From assembly GCF_001702265.1 (NCBI RefSeq), contig NZ_MAUE01000017.1:62001-126000 (forward strand): a stretch of 64,000 bases of DNA, written 5' to 3'. The position numbers were made by a program, and so were the translations under genes. The notes below the pieces were generated by a model. It worked only from the letters and a program-made list of their open reading frames with translations, searched no databases and was not told the DNA's origin. This stretch comes from Pseudomonas aylmerensis. GTDB taxonomy: Bacteria; Pseudomonadota; Gammaproteobacteria; Pseudomonadales; Pseudomonadaceae. Positions 1 through 10,500 of the stretch are shown piece after piece. Numbering within the stretch: the stretch's first letter is position 1; each line of letters begins with the position of its first letter.

Positions 1-397
1 TGTCGGCACTCAGATAGATGGCGCCCGAGGCAACGGTACGAATCGCCTTCACCAGGCTTCCCAGCCCTTCATCTTTACCTACAAAGCCTCGCGCGCCGAC
101 ACGCAAGGCAAGCGACACGGTGGCCGACTCGTGATGGCTCGACAGCACCAGGATACGACAGTCAGGGAAGCGGCTTCGCAAGGCGCGAATTAGGGAGACG
201 CCGTCCAGTTCATCCCGTCCCAGAGCAAAGTCCAGCAGCAAGACGTTGGCAGGTATTGTCGCCATGCCGCGTATCAATTCACGGCTGGTTTCATATACGC
301 CAACAATCTCGATGGATGACTCTTCGACGAGGTGGCTGACAAGGCCGTGGCGTACCACTGCATGATCATCAAGGATCGCTATGCGTATGGTTTTCAT
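1..397 (-). CDS. NarL/FixJ-type response regulator, partial (receiver domain only)
   Basis: The reading frame starts with ATG at 397 and runs off the left edge of the window, so only about 132 residues are visible. They form a typical receiver: the acidic pair DD at residues 10-11, the phospho-acceptor Asp near residue 56 in LLLDFALG, and the conserved Lys near 108 in GFVGKDE. The spacing and the ILDDHAVVRHG start are those of the BvgA/EvgA/RcsB/RocA group, whose DNA-binding HTH would lie outside the window. The neighbour on the same strand is an EAL protein with a degenerate receiver, an arrangement like the RocA1-RocR pair of Pseudomonas aeruginosa. A role in adhesin control is inferred from that context. 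Confident as a response regulator; its exact orthology is unsure. Confidence 0.9.
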   Translation of the reverse strand, partial: MKTIRIAILDDHAVVRHGLVSHLVEESSIEIVGVYETSRELIRGMATIPANVLLLDFALGRDELDGVSLIRALRSRFPDCRILVLSSHHESATVSLALRVGARGFVGKDEGLGSLVKAIRTVASGAIYLSAD

Positions 398-557
398 GGT
401 TGCCAATGGACACTCGAAAGTAGCCGGGTAACTAATCGATTAAAGACCATCTATCAACTCGTCTCCAGCAAAGGTATAAATATCGTTGAACCGTACCGTG
501 ATAGTGTCCGGCACGCGCGCGGTGACGTTTACAGGTTCAATGGACGCGAACGCATTC

Positions 558-1862
558 CTATGCGGTGATCATGCTCAGGAAGACATCGCTCTCCATGGGC
601 CGGGCCAGGGCGAAGCCCTGCCCGGTGTTGCAGCCCAGCTTGCTCAGCAACTCGATAGTCTCGGTATCTTCAATACCCTCGGTGATCAGGTTGATATTGA
701 ATAACTGGGCCAGACCGACGATACCCGAGATGATTTCCGACGATTGCGCGAACTGGCCCACCGCACGCACCAAGGCACCGTCAATCTTCATCTCATCGAA
801 TGGCATTCGTGACAGCAGGGACAGCGTCGCGGCGCCGGCACCGAAGTCGTCCAGGGACACCGGAAAGCCTTTGGCGCGCAAAGCAGTGATCGAGGCTGAG
901 AGGGCCAGCTCGCTATCGGGCGCCAGGTCTTCGGTCAGCTCGATTTTGAGACGTTTACAGGGCAACCCCGCCCGATGCATTTTTTGCGCAAGCCGTGTGG
1001 CCAGGCCATAGGCGCAGAGCGTTCGCGCTGAAGCGTTAATGGCGATGGGGATTTCAATGCCTGCACGGCTCAACTTACCCAGGGTGTCGATCACGGTCTT
1101 CTCGATAAAGCTGAACAACAATAGATCCAGCCCGAGCTGATTGATTATCGGGATCAGGACCGAGGGTGGCACATCCCCATGACGTGGGTGGTGCCAGCGG
1201 ATCAGGGCTTCCGCGCCGACGATCGTTCGTGTCGCCAGGTCGTATTGGGGCTGGTAGACCACCCTTAATCCTTCGCCGGTAGCGAGGGCTGCTACCACCT
1301 CATCGTCATTCAGCAGTTGCTCCAGTTTTTCCTCGTGTGGACTGCGCGGCGACGGATGAGCGGTATGTGCCAGTTGACTGATTACCGCCAGGAATTGCTC
1401 GGGTTGTTGCTCCACAGCAATCTCTACCCGAATACCTGAAGCCCTGGCCAGGCGTGCATGGGAAGCCAGGGCTGCCTTCGAGACGCCATTAAGGGTGTGG
1501 GTCCAGCCCTGCTCAACACCAGCGGTCAGTAAACCGGGGGTGAGCGCAAGCTCGGATTGTTGCTGGGCGGTCCAGACGATATGCGGAATGCTGCAAAGCA
1601 GCCCGGAAGCATTCAGGTCGCTGACACAGCACGGCAGCATCAAGCTGTCGACATGGTCGGCGTGAACCTGCGCGACGATGATGTCGACAGGCTGCTTGCG
1701 CAAGCGTGTCATTAACTCGCTCAACGAATCGATGTGTTCGATATGAAAAAGGGGGCTCCCGTTGAGCTGCGTGGCTACGCGATGGGCGTACTGCTCGTCA
1801 CTGGCCAGGATGACCAGGCTTTGCAGGGCGCGCTCGGAGGGAACGATGACTTGGGCTGCCAT
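558..1862 (-). CDS. EAL-domain c-di-GMP phosphodiesterase with degenerate N-terminal receiver (RocR-like)
   Basis: This protein of about 434 residues carries an EAL domain that hydrolyses cyclic di-GMP. The catalytic signature is largely intact: AEALIRW near residue 218, an Asn in NASARTL, ELTED, LDDFGAG, KIDGALV and EGIED. The N-terminal 120 residues look like a receiver fold, but the place of the phospho-acceptor Asp (IIVAQVHAD) holds no Asp, so normal phosphorylation is unlikely. I chose the ATG at 1862; a TTG 14 codons upstream is possible. It lies just upstream of and codirectional with the NarL-type regulator, and divergent from the first giant adhesin. It probably lowers c-di-GMP or sequesters signalling partners in surface-adhesion control. 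The EAL assignment is secure and the Roc-like role is inferred. Confidence 0.9.
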   Translation of the reverse strand: MAAQVIVPSERALQSLVILASDEQYAHRVATQLNGSPLFHIEHIDSLSELMTRLRKQPVDIIVAQVHADHVDSLMLPCCVSDLNASGLLCSIPHIVWTAQQQSELALTPGLLTAGVEQGWTHTLNGVSKAALASHARLARASGIRVEIAVEQQPEQFLAVISQLAHTAHPSPRSPHEEKLEQLLNDDEVVAALATGEGLRVVYQPQYDLATRTIVGAEALIRWHHPRHGDVPPSVLIPIINQLGLDLLLFSFIEKTVIDTLGKLSRAGIEIPIAINASARTLCAYGLATRLAQKMHRAGLPCKRLKIELTEDLAPDSELALSASITALRAKGFPVSLDDFGAGAATLSLLSRMPFDEMKIDGALVRAVGQFAQSSEIISGIVGLAQLFNINLITEGIEDTETIELLSKLGCNTGQGFALARPMESDVFLSMITA

Positions 1863-1983
1863 CTGTTGATGCTCGGTGGTTGTAGTGAGGCCACATTTGA
1901 GCAAAGGCGGTGTGAGAGAAATATAAGACTGGGACTAAATCGTGGCTGAACCCTGTCCGGGTTCCGGTCTGCGCTGATCCGAA

Positions 1984-2001
1984 ATTTAAGAGCAGTCCGA
2001 T
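1984..2001 (+). promoter_or_regulatory. Shared 18-bp motif upstream of first adhesin
   Basis: The sequence ATTTAAGAGCAGTCCGAT occurs here and, with one change, at 7358-7375 before the second adhesin gene. It resembles an RcsB/BvgA-type box (TAAGA, four bases, TCC). It lies 177 bp before the adhesin GTG and about 120 bp before the divergent EAL gene, so it could serve either. Regulation by the adjacent NarL-type regulator is inferred. Confidence 0.5.
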
Positions 2002-2177
2002 ATCGGTATTTGCGAGCGCTCTACAGAATTCACCCCGATTCATGGCGGCTCGCAGCATGTGCGGGCATTACAGAACGAGTGCATGCACGCTGTCGCCGAC
2101 AGCTGTTGTTTCTGCGCTTCAATGTCACTTCGTGAGGCCTCATACCTGACGATGTGTGTGCTACAGGGTGAGTTATT

Positions 2178-5100
2178 GTGAAAGTCACGTCGCGTTCAGT
2201 CTTGCCGTTTGCGTTCCTGCTATCAGCTCCGTTAAATCCGATTCGCTACTGGGTTCGCATGCGTTATTGCCATGCACCTGGTGCTTGTCAGTCACCACGC
2301 CCTCAACTGGATTGGGCGATATGGGGGGTCATGACCCTGACCGGCATAACGGCATTGCTGAGTGCACCAGCCCATGCCGGGAATGGTGTGCACATCAACG
2401 CGAATGCGGACGGCCAGTGCGTAAGTTTGAATGATCCGCAGAACAACGATGGCAATGCCACGACGTATCTGGCGCAAAACCTGATCTTCAAGGATCAGGC
2501 CTCGGGCAAGTGTAATTCCGCGACTAAGGGTTCGCAGACCGATTCGGTACTGTTTTACCGTCCAGGGGGCGTTTCTGGCGTAGGGGCGACCTCTCTGACC
2601 CTGGGCGGCGAACTGTTCGTCAACAGCGGTCGGGTGATCCTCGGGCAGCCCGGCGGCAATATGGCGATTGGTAACGAGAGTACTCAAGCCAGCGCCGACG
2701 GGGCTGCCATTGGTCATGGGGCCCAAGGCCTCGGCCGCTGGGGCATGGCGGCGGGGTTCCAGGCCAAGTCCCTGGCTGACTATGCCCACGCATTCGGCTA
2801 TAACGCCCAGGCCTCGAATCAGTACGCCACGGCTATCGGCGCAAATACGACGGCGGCGGGAGAGCGGGCCACGGCTGTGGGCGCCGGTGCATCGGCCAGT
2901 GGCGGCGGGGCTTTTGCCGCGAGTCGCGACGCCAAAGCGGACGGCACCCACAGCGTTGCGGTGGGCTCCGAGGCCAGCGTTACGGCCAGCAGTAATGAAG
3001 GGGTTGCCTTGGGCAACAAGGCCAGCGCGCAACATAATTACGGCGTTGCACTGGGCAGTGGCTCAACGACGCAAAACCTGAAGGCGGTTGCGCCGGTGAC
3101 GATCAATGGCACTGCCTACAGTGTCGATAGTACGTCGGCCATGGGCGTGGTCAGCCTTGGTAATGCCAGCCAGACTCGCCAACTGATCAACATGGCCCCC
3201 GGGGCGGTAAGCAACACCAGCACCGATGGCGTCAATGGCGCCCAGTTATTCGTTGCATACGATGCGATCCAGAAGCTCGGGGATCGAGAGTTGGTGGCCA
3301 CTCAGTCCGTGGCGGATGCCCTCGGTGAGGGTACTGCGGTCAAGGACGGCAAAGTGGTGCTGCCGGCCTTTTCCCTGACCAGCCTGGGTACTGGCGTGGC
3401 ACAGCCCACATCGGTGGTGGGGGCGATCAAGGCCCTGGATCAGGCCCATAAAGGTACGCAGGAAGCCTTGAATGATGTCGATCAACTGGCCAACGAAACG
3501 GCAGAGCAAGTCCGCTTGGCGATGGCCGAGAAATACCTGCGTTGGAGCGAGGACCAGCAGGCTTACACGGCCAGCGAAGGCACCCGCCCTGAGAACCGGA
3601 TTGCCAATGTGGCTGCAGGTGTGGTTGCAACTGACGCGGTAAATAAGGGCCAGTTGGACGCAGTGGAAAGTACCGCCAACAATGCGAACAGCCTTGCCGG
3701 TAGCGCGCTGGCTGGTGCCAGCGCGGCGCAGGCCACCGCCGACGAAGCCCGCAAAACGGCAAATACAGCGCAACAGGGGGCCGACGCGGCCCTGCAAACG
3801 GCGGCGGGAGCACGGGCAACTGCAGATAATGCGCAGAGCACCGCCAAGGATGCCGCCAGCTCGGCCGATGCAGCACAGAAAACCGCAGACACCGCGCAAG
3901 GCTCTGCTACTGCCGCGCTGGGAGCCGCATCAACCGCACAGGCGACAGCTGATGCCGCCCAAGGCACTGCCAGCTCGGCACTGGGGTCGGCAAGCGGCGC
4001 GCAGCAAATGGCTCAGGCCGCACAGGCGGCAGCGGACGTGGCGGCGAATTCCGCAACGACGGCGCAGCGAACTGCAGAGGCAGCAGAGGGCAAGGCGAGC
4101 TCGGCGTTGGCCGGTGCCGATGATGCCCGTAAGGCGGCAGACGGTGTGCGAGCAGCTGCCGATGCCGCTTTGGCCAAGGCCGACAGCGCCGAAAAGAGCG
4201 CAGGCGCGGCGCAAGGGACGGCCAGTACAGCGCTGGACTCCGCGGCTGACGCCCAGAAAACTGCAGACTCTGCCCGGAGAACCGCCGAACAGGCGCAAGA
4301 GGCCGTTGCGACTGCACAACAGACGGCCGAAACCGCACAGGGTGTCGCCAACACGGCCCTGGGCTCGGCAGTCACTGCCCAGACGACGGCCGAAGCCGCA
4401 CAAGGGGCAGCCACCACGGCACTGAGTTCGGCGTCTGAAGCGCAAAAAAGCGCCGCGACGGCCCAAGGCACTGCCGATACCGCGCTGACCACGGCCTCCA
4501 GCGCCCAACAAGCCGCGAATGCTGCGCAGGGTTCTGCCGATACGGCGTTGGGCACGGCTGTTCGAGCCGGCGAAACCGCTACGGCCGCCCAGGGCTCCGC
4601 CGATGCCGCCTTGGCTGCAGCCGCCAGCTCTCACAAGGCTGCCGACGTGGCCCAAGGCACCGCTAAGACGGCGCTGGACAAGGCCGCCGTGGTGCAGAAA
4701 AGCGCCGATGCCGCGCAGCTTACAGCCAATCAGGCGCTCAGCGCCTCCGAGGGTGCCGGGCAATCCGCCAACGCGGCCCAAAGCGCGGCGGATTCGGCAT
4801 TGGCAACGGCGACAGGGGCGCAGACTGCCGCTCAATCGGCTCAGGATCGCGCGGATACCGCCGTCAGTTCGGCGGCTGGTGCACAACAGGCCGCAAATGC
4901 CGCGCAAGGCACGGCGGACACCGCCCTTGGTGCTGCCTCCACGGCACAGCGCACGGCCGACGCCGCCAAATCCACCGCAGACCAGGCGCTGAGCACGGCC
5001 TCCACGGCGCATCAGGCGGTCGAGAAGGCCCAAGGCACGGCCGATGCAGCGCTGATCGCTGCAGCCAGCGCGCAAAGCGCGGCCGGTAACGCCCAGGGTA

Positions 5101-7316
5101 CCGCTGACGGCGCATTGGCTTCGGCGGCCCGGGCACAGCACGCCGCAGATGCTGCCCAAGGCACGGCGGATACGGCATTAAGTTCGGCTTCCGGCGCGCA
5201 GAAAACCGCTGAAGCCGCCCAGGGTTCCGCCGATACCGCCCTGGCTTCGGCCTCGTCTGCGCGCAACGCGGCAGACAAGGCCCAGAGCACGGCGGACGCC
5301 GCCGGTCGCTCGGCAAACGATGCTCTGCAGGCCGCGACAACGTCACAGGCCAGCGCCGACAACGCTTTGGACGCCGCAAGCAATGCCCAGAACGGGGCGG
5401 TCGCCGCCCAACACACCGCTGATGCGGCCAAGGCCACCGCCGATATCACCACCGGCCAGCTCAAGGGCCTGGACGACGGCCAGACGGTCGTCCAGCGCAT
5501 TGACGCGGCTATCCGAAGCGCCGCAGGTGTAGCCAGTGAGTTCGTTGCCAAGGCTCTGGGAGGAGGTTCCACCGTGGGTAGCGATGGCCAGCCGACGTCG
5601 CCGGCCTATGCCATCAGTCAGATCAATGCCGATGGCAGCATCCAGCCCGCTCCTCAACTCCATGACAACGTGGGCGCTGCCCTAACGGCTTTGGACCACA
5701 ATGCCGGCACAGTCAACGCCGCCGTGAACCGCCAGGGCGCGGCACTCAGCGCCTTGGGTGAGGACGTCCGGGCCCTGCGTGACGATAGCGTTGTGTGGGA
5801 CGAGGCCAGCGGCGCTTATACCGCGGGGCGTGGCGCGGACCGCAGTGAGCCGGCACGCATCGGTAACCTGGCGGCCGGTGTTGCACCAAGCGATGCCGTC
5901 AACAAGGGGCAGCTCGATACCGTCGCGACCACCGCATCGCAGGCCGGCAGCGCCGCTGACGCAGCCCGGGCGGCAGCGGTTCGGGCCCAGGGGACGGCGG
6001 ATGGCGCGATGGTTGCTGCTGCCTTCGCCCAGACCGCCGCTGATGCCGCGCAATATGCTGCCGATACCGCTGGCGGCACTGCTGCTGACGCACGTGAGGC
6101 CGCAAACGCTGCTCACACATTCGCCAGTCAGGTTGGCCAGGTGGCGGAGCGCGCAGCAGCGCAATTGCAGGGGCTGGAGGAGGGTGAAACCGTGCTTGAT
6201 CGCATACAGTCAGCGAACCACGCAGGCCGACAGGCATTGGCTGATGCGCTGGGCGGTGGCGCTGCTGTCAACGCGGATGGTTCCATGAAACCACCGGCCT
6301 ACGCTGTGACCCGGATCGACTCTGAGGGTGGCCCGGTTGGTCAGGTCCAGGCCGGCAACGTCGGGCAGGCGATCGAAACACTCGACGCGTCGCTGAATGC
6401 AGTCAACGCCAAGGCCGACAAGGCCACAGCGAACATGGGCAGCTTGCGCGAGCAGGTGAACAACGGTCAGGTCGGCCTGGTTCGCCAGGACTCCCTCAAC
6501 CGGGAAATTCAGGTGGCGCGCGACACTGACGGCGTTCGTGTCGATCTCACGGGTACGCAGGGACCTCGTGTTCTGACGGGTGTGAAGGAGGGTGCCTTGA
6601 GCGTCGACAGCACCGATGTCGTCAATGGCCGACAACTCCACGCCGTCGACCGGCAGGTCAAGCAGTTGATGCAACGAGCCTCCGGCATCGCCGTTGACAC
6701 CCAAGGCAATGAAAAGGCAACGGTGTCGCCGGGTAGCAAGGCCGTGGCTATCGGGGCCAACGCCCAGGCCGGCAGTGAGCGCAGCGTTGCGGTGGGGGCA
6801 GGTGCTGTGGCCCAAGCGCCTCGCAGCACTGCACTGGGGGCTGGTGCCAAGGCCGATGCGCCGAGCAGCGTCGCGCTTGGCGCCGGCTCCCAGGCCCAGC
6901 GGGCGAATACCGTCTCAGTGGGTGCGGCGGGTGCGGAGCGGCAAATCACCAACGTAGCAGCCGCCAGCGAGGCGACCGATGTCGTCAATCTCGGCCAGGC
7001 CACGCAGATCTCCAACCAGGCCGCTGACCGTACCCTACGACAGGCCAATGCCTATACCGACAGCCAGATCAGTGCAGTGCGTCAGGATGCCTACGCCGGC
7101 ATCGCGTCAGCGATGGCCATGGCAGCCTTACCTGTGGCGTCGACACCGGGCAGGAGCATGGTGGCCATGGGAACGTCGGTCTACGAGGGGCAATCAGCCT
7201 TGGCCGTCGGCCTCTCGGGGCGCACCGAGGATGGTCGTTGGGCGTACAAGGCCAATGGTTCGGGCAGTGCCCAAGGAAGTGTCGGGCTGGCGGTTGGCGT
7301 GGGTTACGAATGGTAG
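2178..7316 (+). CDS. Giant YadA-like trimeric autotransporter adhesin, copy 1
   Basis: This is a 1712-residue type Vc secreted adhesin. A long N-terminal signal region ends at AHA-GNG near residue 68. A head of YadA-type repeats (SVAVGSEA, GVALGNKA) follows to about residue 300. A neck motif, NVAAGVVATDAVNKGQLDAV, lies near 475. The stalk, about residues 497-1090, is an Ala-rich coiled coil of roughly 28 repeats of 21 residues (for example AQKTAEAAQGSADTALASASS, three heptads). A second neck lies near 1230, more head repeats near 1516-1590, and a C-terminal YadA anchor of about 75 residues ends in GVGYEW. The start is GTG at 2178, the same context as in the paralogue downstream. It should trimerise, insert its anchor in the outer membrane and present the head for attachment. 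The ligand is unknown. Confidence 0.96.
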   Translation: MKVTSRSVLPFAFLLSAPLNPIRYWVRMRYCHAPGACQSPRPQLDWAIWGVMTLTGITALLSAPAHAGNGVHINANADGQCVSLNDPQNNDGNATTYLAQNLIFKDQASGKCNSATKGSQTDSVLFYRPGGVSGVGATSLTLGGELFVNSGRVILGQPGGNMAIGNESTQASADGAAIGHGAQGLGRWGMAAGFQAKSLADYAHAFGYNAQASNQYATAIGANTTAAGERATAVGAGASASGGGAFAASRDAKADGTHSVAVGSEASVTASSNEGVALGNKASAQHNYGVALGSGSTTQNLKAVAPVTINGTAYSVDSTSAMGVVSLGNASQTRQLINMAPGAVSNTSTDGVNGAQLFVAYDAIQKLGDRELVATQSVADALGEGTAVKDGKVVLPAFSLTSLGTGVAQPTSVVGAIKALDQAHKGTQEALNDVDQLANETAEQVRLAMAEKYLRWSEDQQAYTASEGTRPENRIANVAAGVVATDAVNKGQLDAVESTANNANSLAGSALAGASAAQATADEARKTANTAQQGADAALQTAAGARATADNAQSTAKDAASSADAAQKTADTAQGSATAALGAASTAQATADAAQGTASSALGSASGAQQMAQAAQAAADVAANSATTAQRTAEAAEGKASSALAGADDARKAADGVRAAADAALAKADSAEKSAGAAQGTASTALDSAADAQKTADSARRTAEQAQEAVATAQQTAETAQGVANTALGSAVTAQTTAEAAQGAATTALSSASEAQKSAATAQGTADTALTTASSAQQAANAAQGSADTALGTAVRAGETATAAQGSADAALAAAASSHKAADVAQGTAKTALDKAAVVQKSADAAQLTANQALSASEGAGQSANAAQSAADSALATATGAQTAAQSAQDRADTAVSSAAGAQQAANAAQGTADTALGAASTAQRTADAAKSTADQALSTASTAHQAVEKAQGTADAALIAAASAQSAAGNAQGTADGALASAARAQHAADAAQGTADTALSSASGAQKTAEAAQGSADTALASASSARNAADKAQSTADAAGRSANDALQAATTSQASADNALDAASNAQNGAVAAQHTADAAKATADITTGQLKGLDDGQTVVQRIDAAIRSAAGVASEFVAKALGGGSTVGSDGQPTSPAYAISQINADGSIQPAPQLHDNVGAALTALDHNAGTVNAAVNRQGAALSALGEDVRALRDDSVVWDEASGAYTAGRGADRSEPARIGNLAAGVAPSDAVNKGQLDTVATTASQAGSAADAARAAAVRAQGTADGAMVAAAFAQTAADAAQYAADTAGGTAADAREAANAAHTFASQVGQVAERAAAQLQGLEEGETVLDRIQSANHAGRQALADALGGGAAVNADGSMKPPAYAVTRIDSEGGPVGQVQAGNVGQAIETLDASLNAVNAKADKATANMGSLREQVNNGQVGLVRQDSLNREIQVARDTDGVRVDLTGTQGPRVLTGVKEGALSVDSTDVVNGRQLHAVDRQVKQLMQRASGIAVDTQGNEKATVSPGSKAVAIGANAQAGSERSVAVGAGAVAQAPRSTALGAGAKADAPSSVALGAGSQAQRANTVSVGAAGAERQITNVAAASEATDVVNLGQATQISNQAADRTLRQANAYTDSQISAVRQDAYAGIASAMAMAALPVASTPGRSMVAMGTSVYEGQSALAVGLSGRTEDGRWAYKANGSGSAQGSVGLAVGVGYEW

Positions 7317-7324
7317 GTCCTGAT

Positions 7325-7359
7325 ATCGGCAGGTCGAGGGTCTGACCCTCCCTGCCGAT
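7325..7359 (+). terminator. Strong hairpin between the two adhesin genes
   Basis: Nine-base arms ATCGGCAGG and CCTGCCGAT enclose a second perfect stem GAGGGT/ACCCTC, only a few bases after the stop codon of the first adhesin. No clear T-run follows, so it may be a terminator, an RNA-stabilising hairpin or an attenuator. Its 3' arm overlaps the start of the shared motif before the second adhesin. Confidence 0.55.
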
Positions 7360-7375
7360 TTAGGAGCAGTCCGAT
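7358..7375 (+). promoter_or_regulatory. Shared 18-bp motif upstream of second adhesin
   Basis: ATTTAGGAGCAGTCCGAT differs at one base from the copy at 1984-2001. It lies 153 bp before the GTG of the second adhesin, close to the distance seen for the first. The flanking DNA is otherwise not well conserved, which points to a protein-binding site rather than simple gene duplication. Confidence 0.5.
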
Positions 7376-7527
7376 GTTCTCCACCAGCCTCACTGTCCAC
7401 AATAACCCTCAGTAATCATTGCCCGCTGTCGTAGCGGCTACCATTCGTGGAACCCGTCTCAGCCATCGGATTGCCGTGGTGCCTTGTTTCGGTTCGACGC
7501 ATCCGTCAATGTCTCAGGTAAGTCATC

Positions 7528-10500
7528 GTGAAAGTCACATTGCGTTTCGATTCGCAGGTCGCTTGTCCGCATGCTGTTCCTCTCAACTCACTTCGCTCCC
7601 TCATTCGCGGCTTCTACTGCCCCGAGTTTGCGGTCACATCACGCGGTTGGCCGACTCTCGGCCTGCTGACCCTTACCGGGGTTTCGGCGCTGCTGGGCGT
7701 GTCTGATGCCCGTGCAGGCAACGGTGTACACATCAATGCGAATGACAGCGGCGAATGCGTCAGTCTCAATGACCCCCAAAATACTTATACTGCAGGCACC
7801 GGGGCCGACAGAGCCTATTTGAACGAAAACTTGAATTTCAAGGATGGTCAGTCGGGGCAGTGCGACTCGAACGCCAAGGGTGGTCAAACCGAGAGCGTGA
7901 TGTTCTATCGGCCGTCAGAAACGCCGGGTGTTGGTGCAACCTCGCTTTCCTTGGGCGGGGAGCTGTATATCAACAGTGGGCGGCTGATGTTGGGAGGTGT
8001 CAACGGCAGCATCGCGATTGGCCATTCCGGCATCGAAGTTGGCGCCCCGGTTGTCACTGATAACGGCTTTGCCTTCGGCCGCGGTGCCCAGAGTACGGCC
8101 GCCTGGACCATGGCCTTAGGTCTTACCGCCAGGGCCCGGAACCCCTATGCGCTGTCGTTCGGCAATACCGCTACGGCCTCCAATACGTTCAGTACTGCAT
8201 TCGGTTCGGCATCCACTGCTTCAGGTGAGTATGCCACTACACTCGGCGCGAGCGCGCAGGCGGGCGGTGCGAGTTCGTTCGCCGGCGGGCGATTCGCAGT
8301 ATCACGAGGGGACAACTCGGTAGCGATCGGCAGGAGCGCGAGCGCATCCAACTTGGAAAGCCTGGCACTTGGTTACAGCGCCCAGGCCCCCCAGAGGGCG
8401 AGTGTCGCGCTCGGCAGCTTCTCGGCCACTGACGATCTGCGCGAAGTTGCGGCCGTGACCCTCAATGGACGCGTCTACTCCTTCGATCGCAACAGCGCGG
8501 TCGGCACGGTCAGCGGCGGCAGTGCGGCGCGATTGCGCCAATGGATTTTTGTAGCTCCAGGGGCGGTGAACGCCACGAGTACAGATGCCATTAATGGTAC
8601 CCAGTTGTTCTCGGGATATGAGGCGATCCGCCGTCTCGGCACACGTGAGACCACGGCCGCTGAGTCGGTGGCTCAGGCCTTGGGGGGCGGCCCGTTGGCC
8701 CAGGGCAACCGGATAGTGTCGGCACCGCTTGCGCTGACCAGCCTCGCCCAGGGAACACCGCCACCCACCACGCTGCTGGGGTCGCTGGCGGCCTTGGATA
8801 AGGCGCACAAAGTCACTGATGGGCGCATGGGGGAAGTGTTCGATTCCGTCATGGATATCTCGGAAAAAGCCCAAGTGTTGAGGGCGACCAAGAGGTTCTA
8901 CTGGAACCCACAGACCGGTGCGTATGACGCCGACAGGGACGCCGGCGTGCCCACCTCGATTATCAATATGGCTGCCGGCGTAGCGGCAACCGACGCCGTC
9001 AACAAAGGTCAGTTGGACGCTGTTGAAAGCAGCGCGATGCGCGCACAACAAGCGGCCGACACCGCCTATGCTGCCGTGGACAACGCTCGTCAGGTGTCGT
9101 TGGCGGTAAAGGATGCCGCCGACTCATCGTTGGCGCGGGCCAACAATGCATCCCAGGAGGCAACTGGCGCACTCGCCGCCGCCAATCTGGCCCAGGTCAG
9201 CGCCGGTGCGGCGGCAAGCGCCGCCAGCAAGGCCGGTACGACCGCCGCCAACGCGCAGGCGGTAGCTGAGCGTGCCGACGTTGCTGCCGCAAGCGCTCAG
9301 CATTCGGCCCAGACCGCCCAAGGCGCCGCCACGCAGGCACACGCCAGCGCTACGACGGCGCAGGCTCTGGCCAGCGCGGCGCAAACCCGTGTCAAGGAAG
9401 TGGGAGATGTCGTGGACAAGGCTGCAGCTGCCGCGACAGCTGCCCTGCGCTCGGCTGATGCCGTCTCGGATGCGGTCACTTCGGCGCAGGCCGCTGCAGC
9501 GGATGCACAAGACCGGACGGACCAGGCTGCCACTGCGGCTTCAAGTGCACAGGAGAGGGCCGATGGTGCACAGCGCGCTGCGGATGCGGCCTTGCTCGTG
9601 GGCAGGGAGGCCGACGTGGCCGCTGAAACCGCGCAAGCCACTGCCGACCAGACACTGAGCGCCGCGAACGCGGTACAGGATGCAGCGGCTGCCGCTCGTG
9701 AAATCGCCGATCGGGCCGCGGGGGTCGCGTCGACCGCCCAGGGTGCCGGTGAGGTTGCTAAGGACATGGCTGACAGAGCCCAGGACACGGCTGCTGGCGT
9801 ACTCAGCGCGGTCGACTCGGCGCAGGTTTCAGCCAACGCCGCACTGAACGCGGCGATCGCCGCCCAGACAACGGCAGCCACCGCCCGGCAGACAGCTGAC
9901 ACGGCAGGTGTAGCGGCCGTCACAGCGCAAACCGATGCGCAGAATGCCCAAGGGACCGCAAAAAACGCTCACGACACCGCCGTTTCTGCTCAAGACCTGG
10001 CCGACGTCGCACAGCGTGGTGCAGACAGCGCGTTGGGCGCGCTGGAAAACGCAAAGGCCACCACCGACGGGGCACAAGGCACTGCCGACCTCGCGTTGTC
10101 TTCAGCCTTGCAGGCGCAGCGGTCTGCGGATGCCGCGCAAAACACTGCAGGCGCTGCGCAGGGCTCGGCTGCCAGTGCGAATATCACTGCCATGGCCGCA
10201 CGCAACAGCGCCGATACCGCATTGGGCGTCGCGTCGACAGCACAAGAAGCAGCCAGCGCTGCCGACACTACCGCCAGCCGGGCGCTAGGCGTCGCCACCG
10301 TCGCGCAGGCTTCTGCCCGGGCGGCCCAAAGCAGTGCCGACACCGCTTCCGCCGCGGCGTCCGGCACACAGCATGCCGCGCTGGAGACTCAAGCCAACGC
10401 TGAAGCTGCGTTGGGTGCGGCATCCACTGCTCAAACGGCTGCGCAGACCGCGCAGAGCGCCGCCGACCATGCGTTGCTGAGCGCCTCGCAGGTCAATCAG

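Noticed and set aside
558-1904. TTG at 1904 as start of the EAL protein
   Set aside because: The 14 extra residues look unlike a conserved N terminus and no ribosome site precedes it; the ATG at 1862 is preferred but not proven.
3930-5159. 409-residue minus-strand frame inside the first adhesin
   Set aside because: It is a shadow of the GC-rich 63-base repeats; it has no ribosome site and a composition of Gly, Arg and Cys typical of antisense reading.
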